A stretch of 64,000 nt of DNA from Armatimonadia bacterium (lineage in GTDB: Bacteria; Armatimonadota; Zipacnadia; Zipacnadales; JABUFB01). The position numbers were made by a program, and so were the translations under genes. Shown in pieces: positions 43,308-52,356 of the stretch (the stretch's first letter is position 1; every line of letters begins with the position of its first letter). Below the pieces are notes generated by a model. It saw nothing but the letters and a program-made list of their open reading frames with translations, made no database searches and was not told where the DNA came from. Where the stretch lies: contig JBDKVB010000053.1 in assembly GCA_039679385.1 (NCBI GenBank), positions 1 to 64,000 of the forward strand. Reading direction: 5' to 3'.

Positions 43308-44534
43308 ATGTCCTACAACCTCAAAGACGCCTACAGACTGCTGTGTGACCAGCTCGCCGACCGCAAGGTCGATGTGGAGGCTGTGAAGGCATGCCTCAAG
43401 GCCCAGGTGATCGAGACGCCGAGTTGGGCCTACGCTGACGGCGGGACGCGGTTCAAGGTCTTCAAGCAGGCCGGAGCTGCCGTCTCCATCCAGGAGAAGC
43501 TGCAGGATGCCGCCGAAGTGCACAAGCTCACCGGCGTATGCCCGCGGGTGGCCGTGCATGTGCTATGGGACTTCGTCGATGCTGATCCGCTGGAGGCCAA
43601 GGCCTACGCCGAGTCCCTGGGCGTCAAGATCGGTGCGATCAACCCGACGCTGTTCGAGCAGGACGAGTACAAGCTGGGGTCGGCCTGCCACCCGTGCCCG
43701 AAGGTGCGGCAGAAGACCATCCAGCACATGCTCGACTCCGTGGAGATCGGCAAGCAGGTCGGGTCCGACTTCCTGAGCCTGTGGTTCGGCGACGGGACCA
43801 ACTACCCCGGCATGGACGACTTCCTGGAGCGCAAGCACCGGATGGAGGAGGCCCTGCAGACCGTGTACAAGGCGATGCCCGCGAACATGGTCATGGGCAT
43901 CGAGTACAAGATGTTCGAGCCCGCCTTCTACCACACGGATATCGCCGACTGGGGAATGGCCTGCAAGTTCGGCGAGAAGTGCGGACCGAACGCCAAGGTG
44001 CTCGTGGACCTGGGGCACCACGCCCGGGCCACCAACATCGAGCACATCGTCGCCTTCCTGATCGATGAGGGACGCCTCGCAGGCTTCCACTTCAACAACG
44101 CCCGCTACGCGGACGACGACCTGACCTTCGGGTCGGTCAATCCCTACGAGGGCTTCCTGATCTACAACGAGCTGGTGAAGGCCGAGGCGAAGGACCCCAA
44201 CCTGCACATCGCCTACATGATCGACCAGAGCCATAACGTGAAGCCCAAGATCGAGGCCATGATCCAGACGGTCGAGAGCATCCAGTTCACCTACGCCAAG
44301 GCCCTCTGCATCGACCGCAAGGCCCTTGCCGAGGCTCAGCGGAATGGCGACATCGTCGGGGCAGAGAACGTCATGCAGCAGGCCTTCTTCCTGGACGTGC
44401 GGCCGCTGGTGCATGTCGTCCGCGAGGAGATGGGTGTGCCGACCGAGCCGCTCAAGGCCTACCGCGAGAGCGGGTACCAGCAGAAGATCGAGAGCGAACG
44501 CGGCATTCGCAGTGGTGGTGGCGGTCTGGGGTAG
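43308..44534 (+). CDS. rhaI: L-rhamnose isomerase, RhaI type
   Basis: A 408-residue TIM-barrel isomerase of the RhaI/L-rhamnose isomerase type, which converts aldoses such as L-rhamnose to ketoses. Metal-site segments are VMGIEYKMFEPAFYHTD (Glu), KVLVDLGHHA (Asp/His), AGFHFNNARYADDDL (His, Asp) and IAYMIDQSHNVKPKIEA (Asp/His), typical of the Pseudomonas stutzeri-like enzymes. AAGGAG lies upstream of ATG 43308. It is the last gene of the kinase-SIS-SIS operon. Related enzymes act on several rare sugars, so rhamnose is probable, not proven. Confidence 0.85.
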   Translation: MSYNLKDAYRLLCDQLADRKVDVEAVKACLKAQVIETPSWAYADGGTRFKVFKQAGAAVSIQEKLQDAAEVHKLTGVCPRVAVHVLWDFVDADPLEAKAYAESLGVKIGAINPTLFEQDEYKLGSACHPCPKVRQKTIQHMLDSVEIGKQVGSDFLSLWFGDGTNYPGMDDFLERKHRMEEALQTVYKAMPANMVMGIEYKMFEPAFYHTDIADWGMACKFGEKCGPNAKVLVDLGHHARATNIEHIVAFLIDEGRLAGFHFNNARYADDDLTFGSVNPYEGFLIYNELVKAEAKDPNLHIAYMIDQSHNVKPKIEAMIQTVESIQFTYAKALCIDRKALAEAQRNGDIVGAENVMQQAFFLDVRPLVHVVREEMGVPTEPLKAYRESGYQQKIESERGIRSGGGGLG

Positions 44535-44583
44535 CAGGCGTCCCGTCACGGGCAACCGAATCCCGAGAGCACAGAGAACCAGA

Positions 44584-44616
44584 AGGGCGGCAGGCCATGA
44601 CCTGCCGCCCTCTTTG
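44584..44616 (+). terminator. Terminator of the kinase-SIS-SIS-isomerase operon
   Basis: A perfect 11-bp GC-rich stem (44584-44594 with 44601-44611), a 6-base loop and CTTTGC. It sits between convergent operons; the other strand has no T-run. Confidence 0.8.
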
Positions 44617-44638
44617 CTGCCTCCGAAGGGGTCCTATG

Positions 44639-47600
44639 TTACTGGGCCGAAGGTGCGCCGGCGGTCCAGCAGGGGACCCTGACCTCGTCGCCGGGGCCAT
44701 AGTCGTAGATGACGAACCGTACCAGGCCATCGCCGTCGCGGTCGCTGAAGGCCTCGGCCAGCTTCGCCTTCTCTGTCGCCTCGACGAGCACGCACTTCGT
44801 GCTCCCGGTCACGTCCTTGAGCCGGTACAGGGCGCTGCCGTCTTCGTTCGCGAGGGTCTTCCCGGCATAGTACTGCCAGGGCGCCATCCGCAGGCTGATG
44901 GCACTGGTGACCGCTCCGTCGTCGACCCCGGCAACGCTTCCCTCTCCAATCCTCGGGTCCAGGCCCAGCTTGATCTCAACGAGCGGACCGTCAGCGCGCG
45001 CTGCCTTCACCAGGTAAGAGGCATCGCTGCCGTCGTCGTTGCGCAGACGCACCTGGCGTCCGACGAGGGCTTCCGGTGCGGGGGCAAGCCCGGCGAACCT
45101 CACCCGCAGCGTCGAGTGGCCCCAGTCGCAGCTCTCGATCTTCCCGGTGCACTCGCCTGTGGCTTGCCGCAGCGCCATGCCCGCCTTGCGCAGGAAGGTG
45201 CCGCCCAGAAGGACTGCGGTCTCGGGCTTCCCGTTGCGCTCGCGCCAGAAGGCGTAGAGGGCATCCGTCTCGAGCCCGTCCTCAGTCCGACACAGGCCTC
45301 CGCCGGTGCGCTGGAACACAAAGGTGTCCGTGAAGCCCGTGCCTTCGACACGTATCGCCAGGGGCTCGAAGCCGTCAACGGGCGTTCCGGTCACCCGAAC
45401 CGGCACAACACGTCCGAGACGGCTTTGCTTCTCGTAGGGCTCCAGGACGGAGAGGAACTGGCTCGCGAGAGGAGCCTTGCCCTGCTGCTGCCAGACCGCC
45501 CAGGTGATCTCGTAGTTGGACTTGCCGCCGGGTGCCTTGCCTTTCGCCGTGGCGAGCTTCCCGCCCGAGGGCGACACACAGGTTAGTCGCAGGCCCAGGT
45601 CTGTCTGGTCGCGGAGAGCATAGTCGAGACTCCAGGGGCCGGTCGGCGTTCCTCGCGCCACATCGTACAGGAAGGCGAAGCAGGACAGGTCCGGGTGGAC
45701 CTTGCGGATCTCGGTGTCGTCCCCGTACTTGCTGTCGGGGCCGGCCAGAGTCCCCGTGGCCTGCGGCGTCATCGAGACGCCCTGGAGTGTTGCCTCCCCA
45801 TCCGGTCCGTGGAAGCTCCAGTACTGCGTCTCGCCGCCGAAGACGCGCTCCAGGGTCACGCCGTAGCAGTCGCGGTCGTCGATGTCCACCAGGGCAATCA
45901 GTCGCTCGCGCTTGGGGCGCGGTGTTGCCTCGCCCATGAGCTGGGATTCGGCGATGGCCACACGAGCCGGTGCGGAATCGGCGAAGCTGGTGAGCTTGCC
46001 GCGACCGAAGTCCCGGGTGCTGTACTTGTCCACGTGGGTGACGTAGTGGGTGCCCCAGTTGGTCTCCCACGAACCGGCGTAGGTCCAGCCGACGGGGTAG
46101 CCCAGTTCCGGCAGCAGCTTTCGTTGCATCGCTTCGAAGCCCATCGTCAGCATGTCCGGGTGCGCGTGCTGCAGCGTCCGGCCGTACCGCATCCAGAGGG
46201 CACGCTGGCGGTCACCTGTGCCTGACCGGAGGATCGCGTGGCCGAAGCCGTCGAGGATATCGCTGGTCTGCTGAACCTGCCATCCGCGTTCCTTGCCGAC
46301 CTTCTCTACTTCCGCTCTGAGGGCTGGGTCCTGTACCTGCGAAGGCACCTCGCCCTTGGGGCCCCACAGGGCCTGGGCGAACTTGGGGTCGCGAGTGAGG
46401 CTGAAGATCTCGGCGAAGCTCCCGGGCACCAGCGGATAGCCCTGTTGCGGCGCCGGGATGCTGGGTCTGCCTGCACCGCCGGTGTCGCCTGCGCTGGGAT
46501 AGGTGCGACCGATCAGGCTGTCATCGAGCGGGAAGTCGTAGAGCCGGCGGAACTTGGGATCGCGCGCCAGGGACACGAAGCGCGGTGCCTTGTACAGGTC
46601 CGGGTACACCTGTGCGACCCGGTCGAGCAACAGGATCAGCCGGGTCATGTCACCGATCTGGATGCCGTTGTAGCCCTCCGACTCATGCCCGGCGCCATCC
46701 TTGAAGTACTCGTTGGTGAGGGCATAGCGTATCCCGTTGGTGTTCAGGAGCCAGTCGATCAAGTCCAGACCCCGAGGTGTGCCCATGCCGAGCGCCACGG
46801 TCGCGAGAGTGGTTTCCTGCATCGGCCAGTTGCGGGAGACGGCGTTGTCCAGACAGGCCTGTGCCGTCACCCGATGAACGCCGGCCTCGATGAAGCGGCG
46901 GAAGTCCTCAAGGGATTTGATCTCGGGGTGATAGTGCGTCTGGCAGAACCGCACCAGTTCCGCGTCACCGTCGAGCAAGTCGAAGATGAGGTCCCAGGCC
47001 TGCGCAGCCTCTTCCATCCGCGGCGTGTCCCAGTTGGGCTGGATGTAGAGGAAGGAGCCTGAGAGCCCCTTCATGCGCACGGTCTCCGGCGCCCCCACGG
47101 GCCCTCGGAGGATCGCGTCACGCACCGCCATCTTGCGGTGGTTGAGGTTAAGCGCCATGTCGAGCTGGCTCTCGGCGAAGCGGAACAGCGCAATCGCGGC
47201 CTTGTGGGCGTAGCGCTTGTCGCCGGTTGTGACGGCGGCCTGAGCACAGTCGACCACGGCGGGTGTGAAGGTGCGCATGTAGGCTTCCCACTCGTGGTAG
47301 TAAGCCACGAAGGGATAGCGCCAGGGGACGCCGGTAGGGGAGATGACCGGGCTCACCGGCTCGCACCCGAAGCCGTCGTCGGGGAAATCGCCGGAGTGCA
47401 TGTCGCCCTTCTGGAAGTCGTTGGAGGGGAACCAGTTGCCACAGCTCGGGCAGCCGACCTTCCAGGGGTGGTTCTTGGCGTCAAAGATCCAGGGGTAGAA
47501 CCCACTGCGCCCCTCGTAGATCTTGGTGCCGCAGACGGGGCAGCCCTTCCCGCGCGGGGCCTCACCGGAACTCAGAACCATGAGGCACGTGCGAGGCACA

Positions 47601-48130
47601 CAGGGCCCCGGGATGACGTTGAACACCTCGTCATCGCTCATCGCCAGCCAGGCGGATGCTCGTCCCGAGGCAGGCGCCTTCGAGTCCCGGAGACGCTGCA
47701 TTTGGGCTTCGGTGTGCAGCGTGCGACGCTGCTTCAGCTCGCTGTAGCCAGCATCACCCACGGGCCACAGGCGCGGGAGTTTGATGCCCTCCCAGTCACG
47801 CGTCTCGTAGACCGAACTCCAGGGAAGCACCGACACCGGGAGGTCGAGCTGCCCTCCTGCACCCTCGAAGTGCAGTGTCAGTTCCCCGGGCTTGAGCGCG
47901 CGGAAGTAGAACCTCTGCACGGTGTCCTTGGGCCAGCGGTCGAACAGATCCAGCTCAGCGGGAACGACGACCTTCAGTTCGCCGGACTGTGGCGGCTGCT
48001 CCAGCGCGACTCGGAAAGTCTGCCCCGGAAACACCCATAGCGGACGGTCGAGGACCTTTAGCGCGGCCCGGCACGGCAGAACACAGATGACAAGCAACGC
48101 CAGCGACAGGCAAACAGGCCAATCGCGCAT
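44639..48130 (-). CDS. Very large secreted heparinase II/III-like polysaccharide lyase
   Basis: A 1163-residue secreted protein (signal peptide 1-22). After an N-terminal beta-domain, a two-pair zinc-binding insert (Cys 197, 200, 227, 230: GCPVCG ... GCPSCGNWFPSNDF) precedes an (alpha/alpha) toroid with FFKDGAGHESEGYNGIQIGDM-type active-site histidine and tyrosine, then a heparinase II/III beta-sandwich (GHAILRSGTGDRQRALWMRYG, LQHAHPDMLTMGFEA) and a beta-rich C-terminus. Members cleave uronic-acid-containing glycans by beta-elimination; the glycan here is unknown. ATG 48130 has GGGAG upstream; a longer in-frame reading begins outside the signal peptide. Confidence 0.82.
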   Translation of the reverse strand: MRDWPVCLSLALLVICVLPCRAALKVLDRPLWVFPGQTFRVALEQPPQSGELKVVVPAELDLFDRWPKDTVQRFYFRALKPGELTLHFEGAGGQLDLPVSVLPWSSVYETRDWEGIKLPRLWPVGDAGYSELKQRRTLHTEAQMQRLRDSKAPASGRASAWLAMSDDEVFNVIPGPCVPRTCLMVLSSGEAPRGKGCPVCGTKIYEGRSGFYPWIFDAKNHPWKVGCPSCGNWFPSNDFQKGDMHSGDFPDDGFGCEPVSPVISPTGVPWRYPFVAYYHEWEAYMRTFTPAVVDCAQAAVTTGDKRYAHKAAIALFRFAESQLDMALNLNHRKMAVRDAILRGPVGAPETVRMKGLSGSFLYIQPNWDTPRMEEAAQAWDLIFDLLDGDAELVRFCQTHYHPEIKSLEDFRRFIEAGVHRVTAQACLDNAVSRNWPMQETTLATVALGMGTPRGLDLIDWLLNTNGIRYALTNEYFKDGAGHESEGYNGIQIGDMTRLILLLDRVAQVYPDLYKAPRFVSLARDPKFRRLYDFPLDDSLIGRTYPSAGDTGGAGRPSIPAPQQGYPLVPGSFAEIFSLTRDPKFAQALWGPKGEVPSQVQDPALRAEVEKVGKERGWQVQQTSDILDGFGHAILRSGTGDRQRALWMRYGRTLQHAHPDMLTMGFEAMQRKLLPELGYPVGWTYAGSWETNWGTHYVTHVDKYSTRDFGRGKLTSFADSAPARVAIAESQLMGEATPRPKRERLIALVDIDDRDCYGVTLERVFGGETQYWSFHGPDGEATLQGVSMTPQATGTLAGPDSKYGDDTEIRKVHPDLSCFAFLYDVARGTPTGPWSLDYALRDQTDLGLRLTCVSPSGGKLATAKGKAPGGKSNYEITWAVWQQQGKAPLASQFLSVLEPYEKQSRLGRVVPVRVTGTPVDGFEPLAIRVEGTGFTDTFVFQRTGGGLCRTEDGLETDALYAFWRERNGKPETAVLLGGTFLRKAGMALRQATGECTGKIESCDWGHSTLRVRFAGLAPAPEALVGRQVRLRNDDGSDASYLVKAARADGPLVEIKLGLDPRIGEGSVAGVDDGAVTSAISLRMAPWQYYAGKTLANEDGSALYRLKDVTGSTKCVLVEATEKAKLAEAFSDRDGDGLVRFVIYDYGPGDEVRVPCWTAGAPSAQ

Positions 48131-48197
48131 GGTCGCAGCTCCCTTCTTGTGGGCCATCCTCCTGGACACGGAGGGCGACAGTGCCACGAGCCGAAGG

Positions 48198-51100
48198 CTA
48201 CCGGCTCACCCTCATGTAAGCGTCCCTGGTAAGGCCGGAGGCGAGCTCTTCGACGTGTATCCGCCACAGGCCGGGCACATCGTTGGGGGCGAGCCTGGCG
48301 GTCACCTGCACCTGACCGTCCTTCGCCCCGTAGTAACCGCTGAATTCCGCTGCCCTGCCGTGCGGGTCGAGGATGTCGAGTCTGACCGGCACCACGGCGT
48401 CGAGGGGCTTGCCGTCCTCGCCGAGAACCGCTGCCTTGAAGGTGACCTCGTCGCCGGGCTTGGCCTCTGCAGGTGCCTCGACGCTGACTGCCGACAGCGC
48501 CTGCGAGGTGACCATGTACACGCGGCCCTCACAAGGACCGAAGTCAGCGGCGATGGTCAGGTTCCCCTCTGCGAGGCGCGCCGTGATTTCGCGTCGGGCC
48601 AGCAGGTCGTACACATGGCCGCCCCGAGCCAGGGTCAGCGTGCTCGAAGTCGGCAGACCGTTCTCCATCACGAGACCGTGGTGGCCCACGTAGTCGCCGA
48701 ACTCACGCAGGTCGTTCACTGCGAACAGGTAGTCCGTCGCGCCGTACTGCCGGACGCGAGTGATGACGTCCGGGGCCGAGGAATCGGCATGGCGGCTGTA
48801 GCGTGCGTCGAGAGCCTTGCGCAGATCGGCGGCCGCTTGCAGGTTGAGGCCACGACCCTTGTCGGCCTCCTTCGGGCGGTCGTGACGCGGCAGCAGGAGG
48901 TCGGGCTTCAGCGCCGGGCACAGGTTCTCGTCGCCGAGGAGGAGGCCGCCGCGAGCCTGGAAGGCCTTGATCTTGTCGACCACTGAGCGGGTCAGGACAT
49001 CGCAGTCCACTGCCACGAGGACCTTGTAGCCGTCCAGGCCTTCCTTCTGCACGGTCTCGTCGTAGACGATCTTCGGTTGCAGTTGGGCGTACATGAGGAT
49101 CAGGTAGGCGTCACCGGCCCAGCCGCCATTCCAGCCATAGGTGCCACGCTGGGCGAAGTTCTGGGAGGCGAAGCTCTCCAGGAAGGCGACATCGCTGGGG
49201 CGATCGGGGACCTGCATCAGCGCCGGACCGAGGGGCTCGACGACCGACCTAACCAGCCGCCGCAGCTCGTTCTTGGTCTCTGGATGGGTGTAGCAGTACG
49301 AGCTGGTGCTGCCCTCGACCGGCACCAGGGACTGCCACCCGTGGTACATGATGCCCTGGATTGGTCGTGCCATCTTGGTCCAGAAGGCCTCGCGCAGGTG
49401 CATCGGCGCGATCGTGATGAACCGGGCGTCCGGGATCTCGCGCTCCCAGGAGGCCTGGTAACGTCCCTGGGCATCCACTCGTCCCGTCCCCGTCGGCCTC
49501 GTGTCCTGGTCGTTGAAGGTGGCGGTCTGCGCCTGTGCCTGCTCGCCCGGTTCCGGTGCGGTCTGCGCGCGGTACCAGATGATCTGGGTCATCTTCATGA
49601 CCTGCTGGTCGGGCCGCGAGGCGCCCTGGGCCATGCAGAACAGCTCGTCGGTGCACAGACCGATGCGGATCGGGTCGGGATAGGAGTACGTCCAGTGGGA
49701 CAGCACATCGACGTTGCCGCCGCTCCCGTAGACGGACTGGACCCTCACGGCGGGGTCGTGGAAGGTCCACAGGTCCTTGCGGCCGGTCGACTTGAGCCCG
49801 GCATCAACGGCCGTGTGCAGGTCGTTCCATCCGTCTCCCTGCTTCCACAGCCACTTGTAGTAGACGTAGAGCGGGTAGTCGTCGGGGATGACGCGGTCCG
49901 CCGGGAAGTCCTTGAGGTCGGTGTACTTGACGCCCCAGCGGTTGCCCGCCTCCGCCGGGATGTCATACCCGGCGAACTTGCGGAAGGCCTCGCGGTCGCT
50001 CTCATGGAAGCAGGGAGCGGAGTCGCTGCGGACCTCAGTGTGGATGAGCGCCGTCGTCAGGTCGGGATGGCTGCCGTAGGTCTGAGCCATCGAGGCGCCG
50101 ACGTTGTAGCAGAAGTCGCGGACCTGGGGCAGGCTAGCGCATACATCGGGACGGTCCAGGGCTTTGCCGGTTCGGTCAACGCGCTGCACCTCGGTCTTGC
50201 TACGCGCCCAGCTCCCCGGCGAAAGACTCGCCACAGCGCCGACGCCTGCAGCAAGGGCTCGGTCGAGATCGGCGTAGACCCTTGCGCGGTCCTCGGGCTT
50301 GCCGGAGACAATCGGCTTGCCTGCCTCCCAGACGGCCGCGAGGTCGATGGGAACACCGATGGCATGGGTGAAGCCGATATCCTTGAGGCGGTCGACCTCG
50401 CCCAGGCCTGCGCCCCACATGACGACGGGCATCGTGTGCGGCATCGGGCGAGGCACAAGGGTAAGGGTGAACTCGTCGCGGCTGTGCAGTGGCGTGTCTC
50501 CGGGGACGTCCACCTCGGCTGCAAGCTTGTAGGTGTCCGGTCGCAGCGACGTGTCCAGAGCGTAGGACACCGTCTGCACGGCACCGGGTGCGATCTCGGC
50601 CAGTGTCATCTTCTGCGGCGCGAAGTTGCCCAGCGTCAGCGTGACCGAAGCGTCCTTCACCGGCAGGCGCTGCAGGTTCTTCACCGCGAAGGCCAGGTCG
50701 GCACCCGGCTCCATCCTCACGAAGGTCTTCCGCAGGGAGGTTAGGGAAAGGGCCAGCGGACGGAACTCCAGCACACCGTCGCAGAGGCGCACCTGGTCGA
50801 GGATGCCGGGGAAGCCGTGGAAGTAGCTACCGATACGGTCGCCGAGGACCAGGTCCTTCTTGCCGGGCGCGATGCCCTTGCGACCGGGGAGGTAGGTGCT
50901 GCCGGCTGCGCCGCCATCGACATAGAAGCAGCCTGTCCCGTTGCCGTCATAGGTGAAGGCGATATGCCGCCACTGGTCCGGCGGGAACTTGACGGGGAGA
51001 GAGGCGCAGGTCCCCGTGTCGGTGCCGAAGCCCAGACGCATGATGATGGTCCGAGACCCGGCCCCGTCATCCGGCCCGAGGGTGAGCTGGTAGTCCGTGT

Positions 51101-51518
51101 TGTCGACGTACTTCTTGTCGAGCAGGAAGGCCTCGGGATAGCCCTTGATCTCGGCCTTGGGCTTGACCCAGAGCTCGACAGAGAAGGCCCCGGTGGGGCA
51201 GAGCGCCGGGTTGTTACGGGCCGAGGCGTAGTGAGGCTTGTCTTCAACCGGCCAACCGCAGAAGGACTCGAGGCCGCCGCCGAGGAGCCCTCCGGGAACG
51301 AACTGAGCGCCGCGCAAGGTCAGGTCATTGCCCTTACCGGACATGTCCTTGCCCGGTGTATCGCCGTCGAACTGCCACAGAGCGCGGACATGCTTGCCGG
51401 TCGCATCGTCCCCGGTGTAGGCTTGTCGGAAGGGCTCGGAGAGCTCTTGGGCGGTGAGGGGAAGCGAAAGCAGAAGGCAGCCTGCAAGGGCGAGAACTGG
51501 GGTCACAAGGGGATGCAT
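48198..51518 (-). CDS. Giant secreted LamG / TIM-barrel glycoside-hydrolase-like protein
   Basis: A 1106-residue protein with a signal peptide (1-24). Residues of about 45-250 form a LamG/concanavalin-like lectin domain (VRALWQFDGDTPG, AFSVELWVKPKAEI, RHIAFTYDGNGTG, GILDQVRLCDG). A central region of about 360-820 resembles a (beta/alpha)8 glycosidase such as the GH42-like group (IGVPIDLAAVWE, TALIHTEVRSD, ISYHGWQSLV-like segment MYHGWQSLVPVEG). About 820-930 looks like a beta-galactosidase trimerisation/GATase-like domain (YKVLVAVDCDVLTRSVVDKI), and an Ig-like domain ends the chain. GGAGG precedes ATG 51518. The catalytic acids were not identified. It is 67 bases upstream of the heparinase-like gene, forming a secreted two-gene locus. 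Confidence 0.75.
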   Translation of the reverse strand: MHPLVTPVLALAGCLLLSLPLTAQELSEPFRQAYTGDDATGKHVRALWQFDGDTPGKDMSGKGNDLTLRGAQFVPGGLLGGGLESFCGWPVEDKPHYASARNNPALCPTGAFSVELWVKPKAEIKGYPEAFLLDKKYVDNTDYQLTLGPDDGAGSRTIIMRLGFGTDTGTCASLPVKFPPDQWRHIAFTYDGNGTGCFYVDGGAAGSTYLPGRKGIAPGKKDLVLGDRIGSYFHGFPGILDQVRLCDGVLEFRPLALSLTSLRKTFVRMEPGADLAFAVKNLQRLPVKDASVTLTLGNFAPQKMTLAEIAPGAVQTVSYALDTSLRPDTYKLAAEVDVPGDTPLHSRDEFTLTLVPRPMPHTMPVVMWGAGLGEVDRLKDIGFTHAIGVPIDLAAVWEAGKPIVSGKPEDRARVYADLDRALAAGVGAVASLSPGSWARSKTEVQRVDRTGKALDRPDVCASLPQVRDFCYNVGASMAQTYGSHPDLTTALIHTEVRSDSAPCFHESDREAFRKFAGYDIPAEAGNRWGVKYTDLKDFPADRVIPDDYPLYVYYKWLWKQGDGWNDLHTAVDAGLKSTGRKDLWTFHDPAVRVQSVYGSGGNVDVLSHWTYSYPDPIRIGLCTDELFCMAQGASRPDQQVMKMTQIIWYRAQTAPEPGEQAQAQTATFNDQDTRPTGTGRVDAQGRYQASWEREIPDARFITIAPMHLREAFWTKMARPIQGIMYHGWQSLVPVEGSTSSYCYTHPETKNELRRLVRSVVEPLGPALMQVPDRPSDVAFLESFASQNFAQRGTYGWNGGWAGDAYLILMYAQLQPKIVYDETVQKEGLDGYKVLVAVDCDVLTRSVVDKIKAFQARGGLLLGDENLCPALKPDLLLPRHDRPKEADKGRGLNLQAAADLRKALDARYSRHADSSAPDVITRVRQYGATDYLFAVNDLREFGDYVGHHGLVMENGLPTSSTLTLARGGHVYDLLARREITARLAEGNLTIAADFGPCEGRVYMVTSQALSAVSVEAPAEAKPGDEVTFKAAVLGEDGKPLDAVVPVRLDILDPHGRAAEFSGYYGAKDGQVQVTARLAPNDVPGLWRIHVEELASGLTRDAYMRVSR

Positions 51519-51591
51519 CACGACACCTCCGTCTGTAGGCAGGCCGTCAGACCTGCTCAGGTACCGGGCAGGGGGTCCTTCTCCGTCGCGC

Positions 51592-51621
51592 TTTACACGA
51601 CCTCTGCGGCTGTGGTATCAT
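51592..51621 (+). promoter_or_regulatory. Promoter of the rpsO-pnp region
   Basis: TTTACA (51592-51597), an 18-base spacer ending in TGG, then TATCAT (51616-51621), an extended -10 promoter. It leaves a 140-base leader before rpsO. Confidence 0.7.
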
Positions 51622-51727
51622 GCAGCCATCGACACAGGTCCTCTCACTGGGCTTCCCGACCTTCCGGCGAGTTGCTCGGTCAGAGGCGCGATGATATGAC
51701 GTCGCTGTGTCGGCAGTCGCAGGGACT

Positions 51728-51764
51728 ACCACCCCCCAGGCGGCTGTAAAGGAAGCGAGGTGGT
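51728..51764 (+). promoter_or_regulatory. rpsO: Hairpin sequestering the rpsO ribosome-binding site
   Basis: ACCACC (51728-51733) can pair with GGTGGT (51759-51764), which includes most of the GAGGTGG ribosome-binding site just before ATG 51768. S15 represses its own translation in several bacteria through such leaders, so this is a good candidate operator; the RNA-binding details were not tested. Confidence 0.5.
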
Positions 51765-51767
51765 TGC

Positions 51768-52037
51768 ATGTCGTTGGCCAAGGACGATAAGGCCGCGATC
51801 ATTGAGAAGTACAGGGCGCACGAGTCGGACACGGGGTCGGCGGAGGTGCAGATTGCTCTCCTCACCGGGCGCATCGAGTACCTCACCAAGCACCTGCAGG
51901 AACACCGCAAAGACCACCACTCCCGCCGTGGGCTGCTCAAGATGGTCGGGCAGCGCAGAAGGCTCCTCAACTATCTGCGCAACACCAACATCGAGAAGTA
52001 CCGGGCGCTCATCGCCGATCTCGGCATCCGCCGCTAA
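51768..52037 (+). CDS. rpsO: 30S ribosomal protein S15
   Basis: An 89-residue primary rRNA-binding protein of the small subunit, binding the central domain of 16S rRNA. The conserved blocks are [36 protein letters not shown] and [12 protein letters not shown]. It starts at ATG 51768 behind GAGGTGG. It precedes pnp, the order common in many bacteria. The leader holds its own likely autoregulatory hairpin. Confidence 0.97.
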   Translation: MSLAKDDKAAIIEKYRAHESDTGSAEVQIALLTGRIEYLTKHLQEHRKDHHSRRGLLKMVGQRRRLLNYLRNTNIEKYRALIADLGIRR

Positions 52038-52050
52038 GTGTTGAAACAAG

Positions 52051-52079
52051 TCGCGGAGGCGATCTTTTCGCCTCCGCGA
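52051..52079 (+). terminator. Stem-loop after rpsO
   Basis: A perfect 12-bp stem (52051-52062 with 52068-52079) and a 5-base loop, 13 bases after the rpsO stop. No T-run follows; it may act as a partial terminator or mRNA end. A second hairpin (52090-52097/52106-52113, 8 bp) follows. Confidence 0.7.
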
Positions 52080-52134
52080 TATGTTACGTCTGCAGGCCTT
52101 TGCTTGCCTGCAGGCATCTACCAAGGGTCAGGAA

Positions 52135-52330
52135 GGGCGAGGGAGACGACGGGGAATCAGGGAAAGCAGGGGTTGAGTTGAGACACCCTCACGGGTGCAG
52201 CAGGCCCAAAGCAGACGGGTCTTTGCCTCGGCGGCACGCGCACTCCTCACGGGTACGTCAGCGAGACTGCTCCGCATGCGCAGCGCTCCTACCCCCTGTT
52301 TTCCCTGCTTCCTCGCACCGTCTCTCGCCC
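52135..52330 (+). promoter_or_regulatory. pnp: Long imperfect stem in the pnp leader
   Basis: Bases 52135-52172 can pair with 52293-52330 in a roughly 33-bp stem: GGGCGA/TCGCCC, GAGACG/CGTCTC, and a 15-bp run of 52158-52172 with 52293-52307 with one GU pair. A 120-base loop includes a small hairpin at 52184-52197. It ends 17 bases before AGGAGG of pnp. In E. coli and Streptomyces pnp leaders a double-stranded stem is cut by RNase III and limits PNPase levels; this stem is in the matching place. Confidence 0.7.
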
Positions 52331-52356
52331 GCTCCGACCAGTCCCAGGAGGACAGA

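Noticed and set aside
43308-44534. Xylose isomerase
   Set aside because: Length, the metal-site segments and the N-terminal region match RhaI-type L-rhamnose isomerase better than XylA.
49077-50744. 555-residue open frame opposite the LamG protein
   Set aside because: No start signal, no domain; the minus-strand protein has a signal peptide and LamG blocks.
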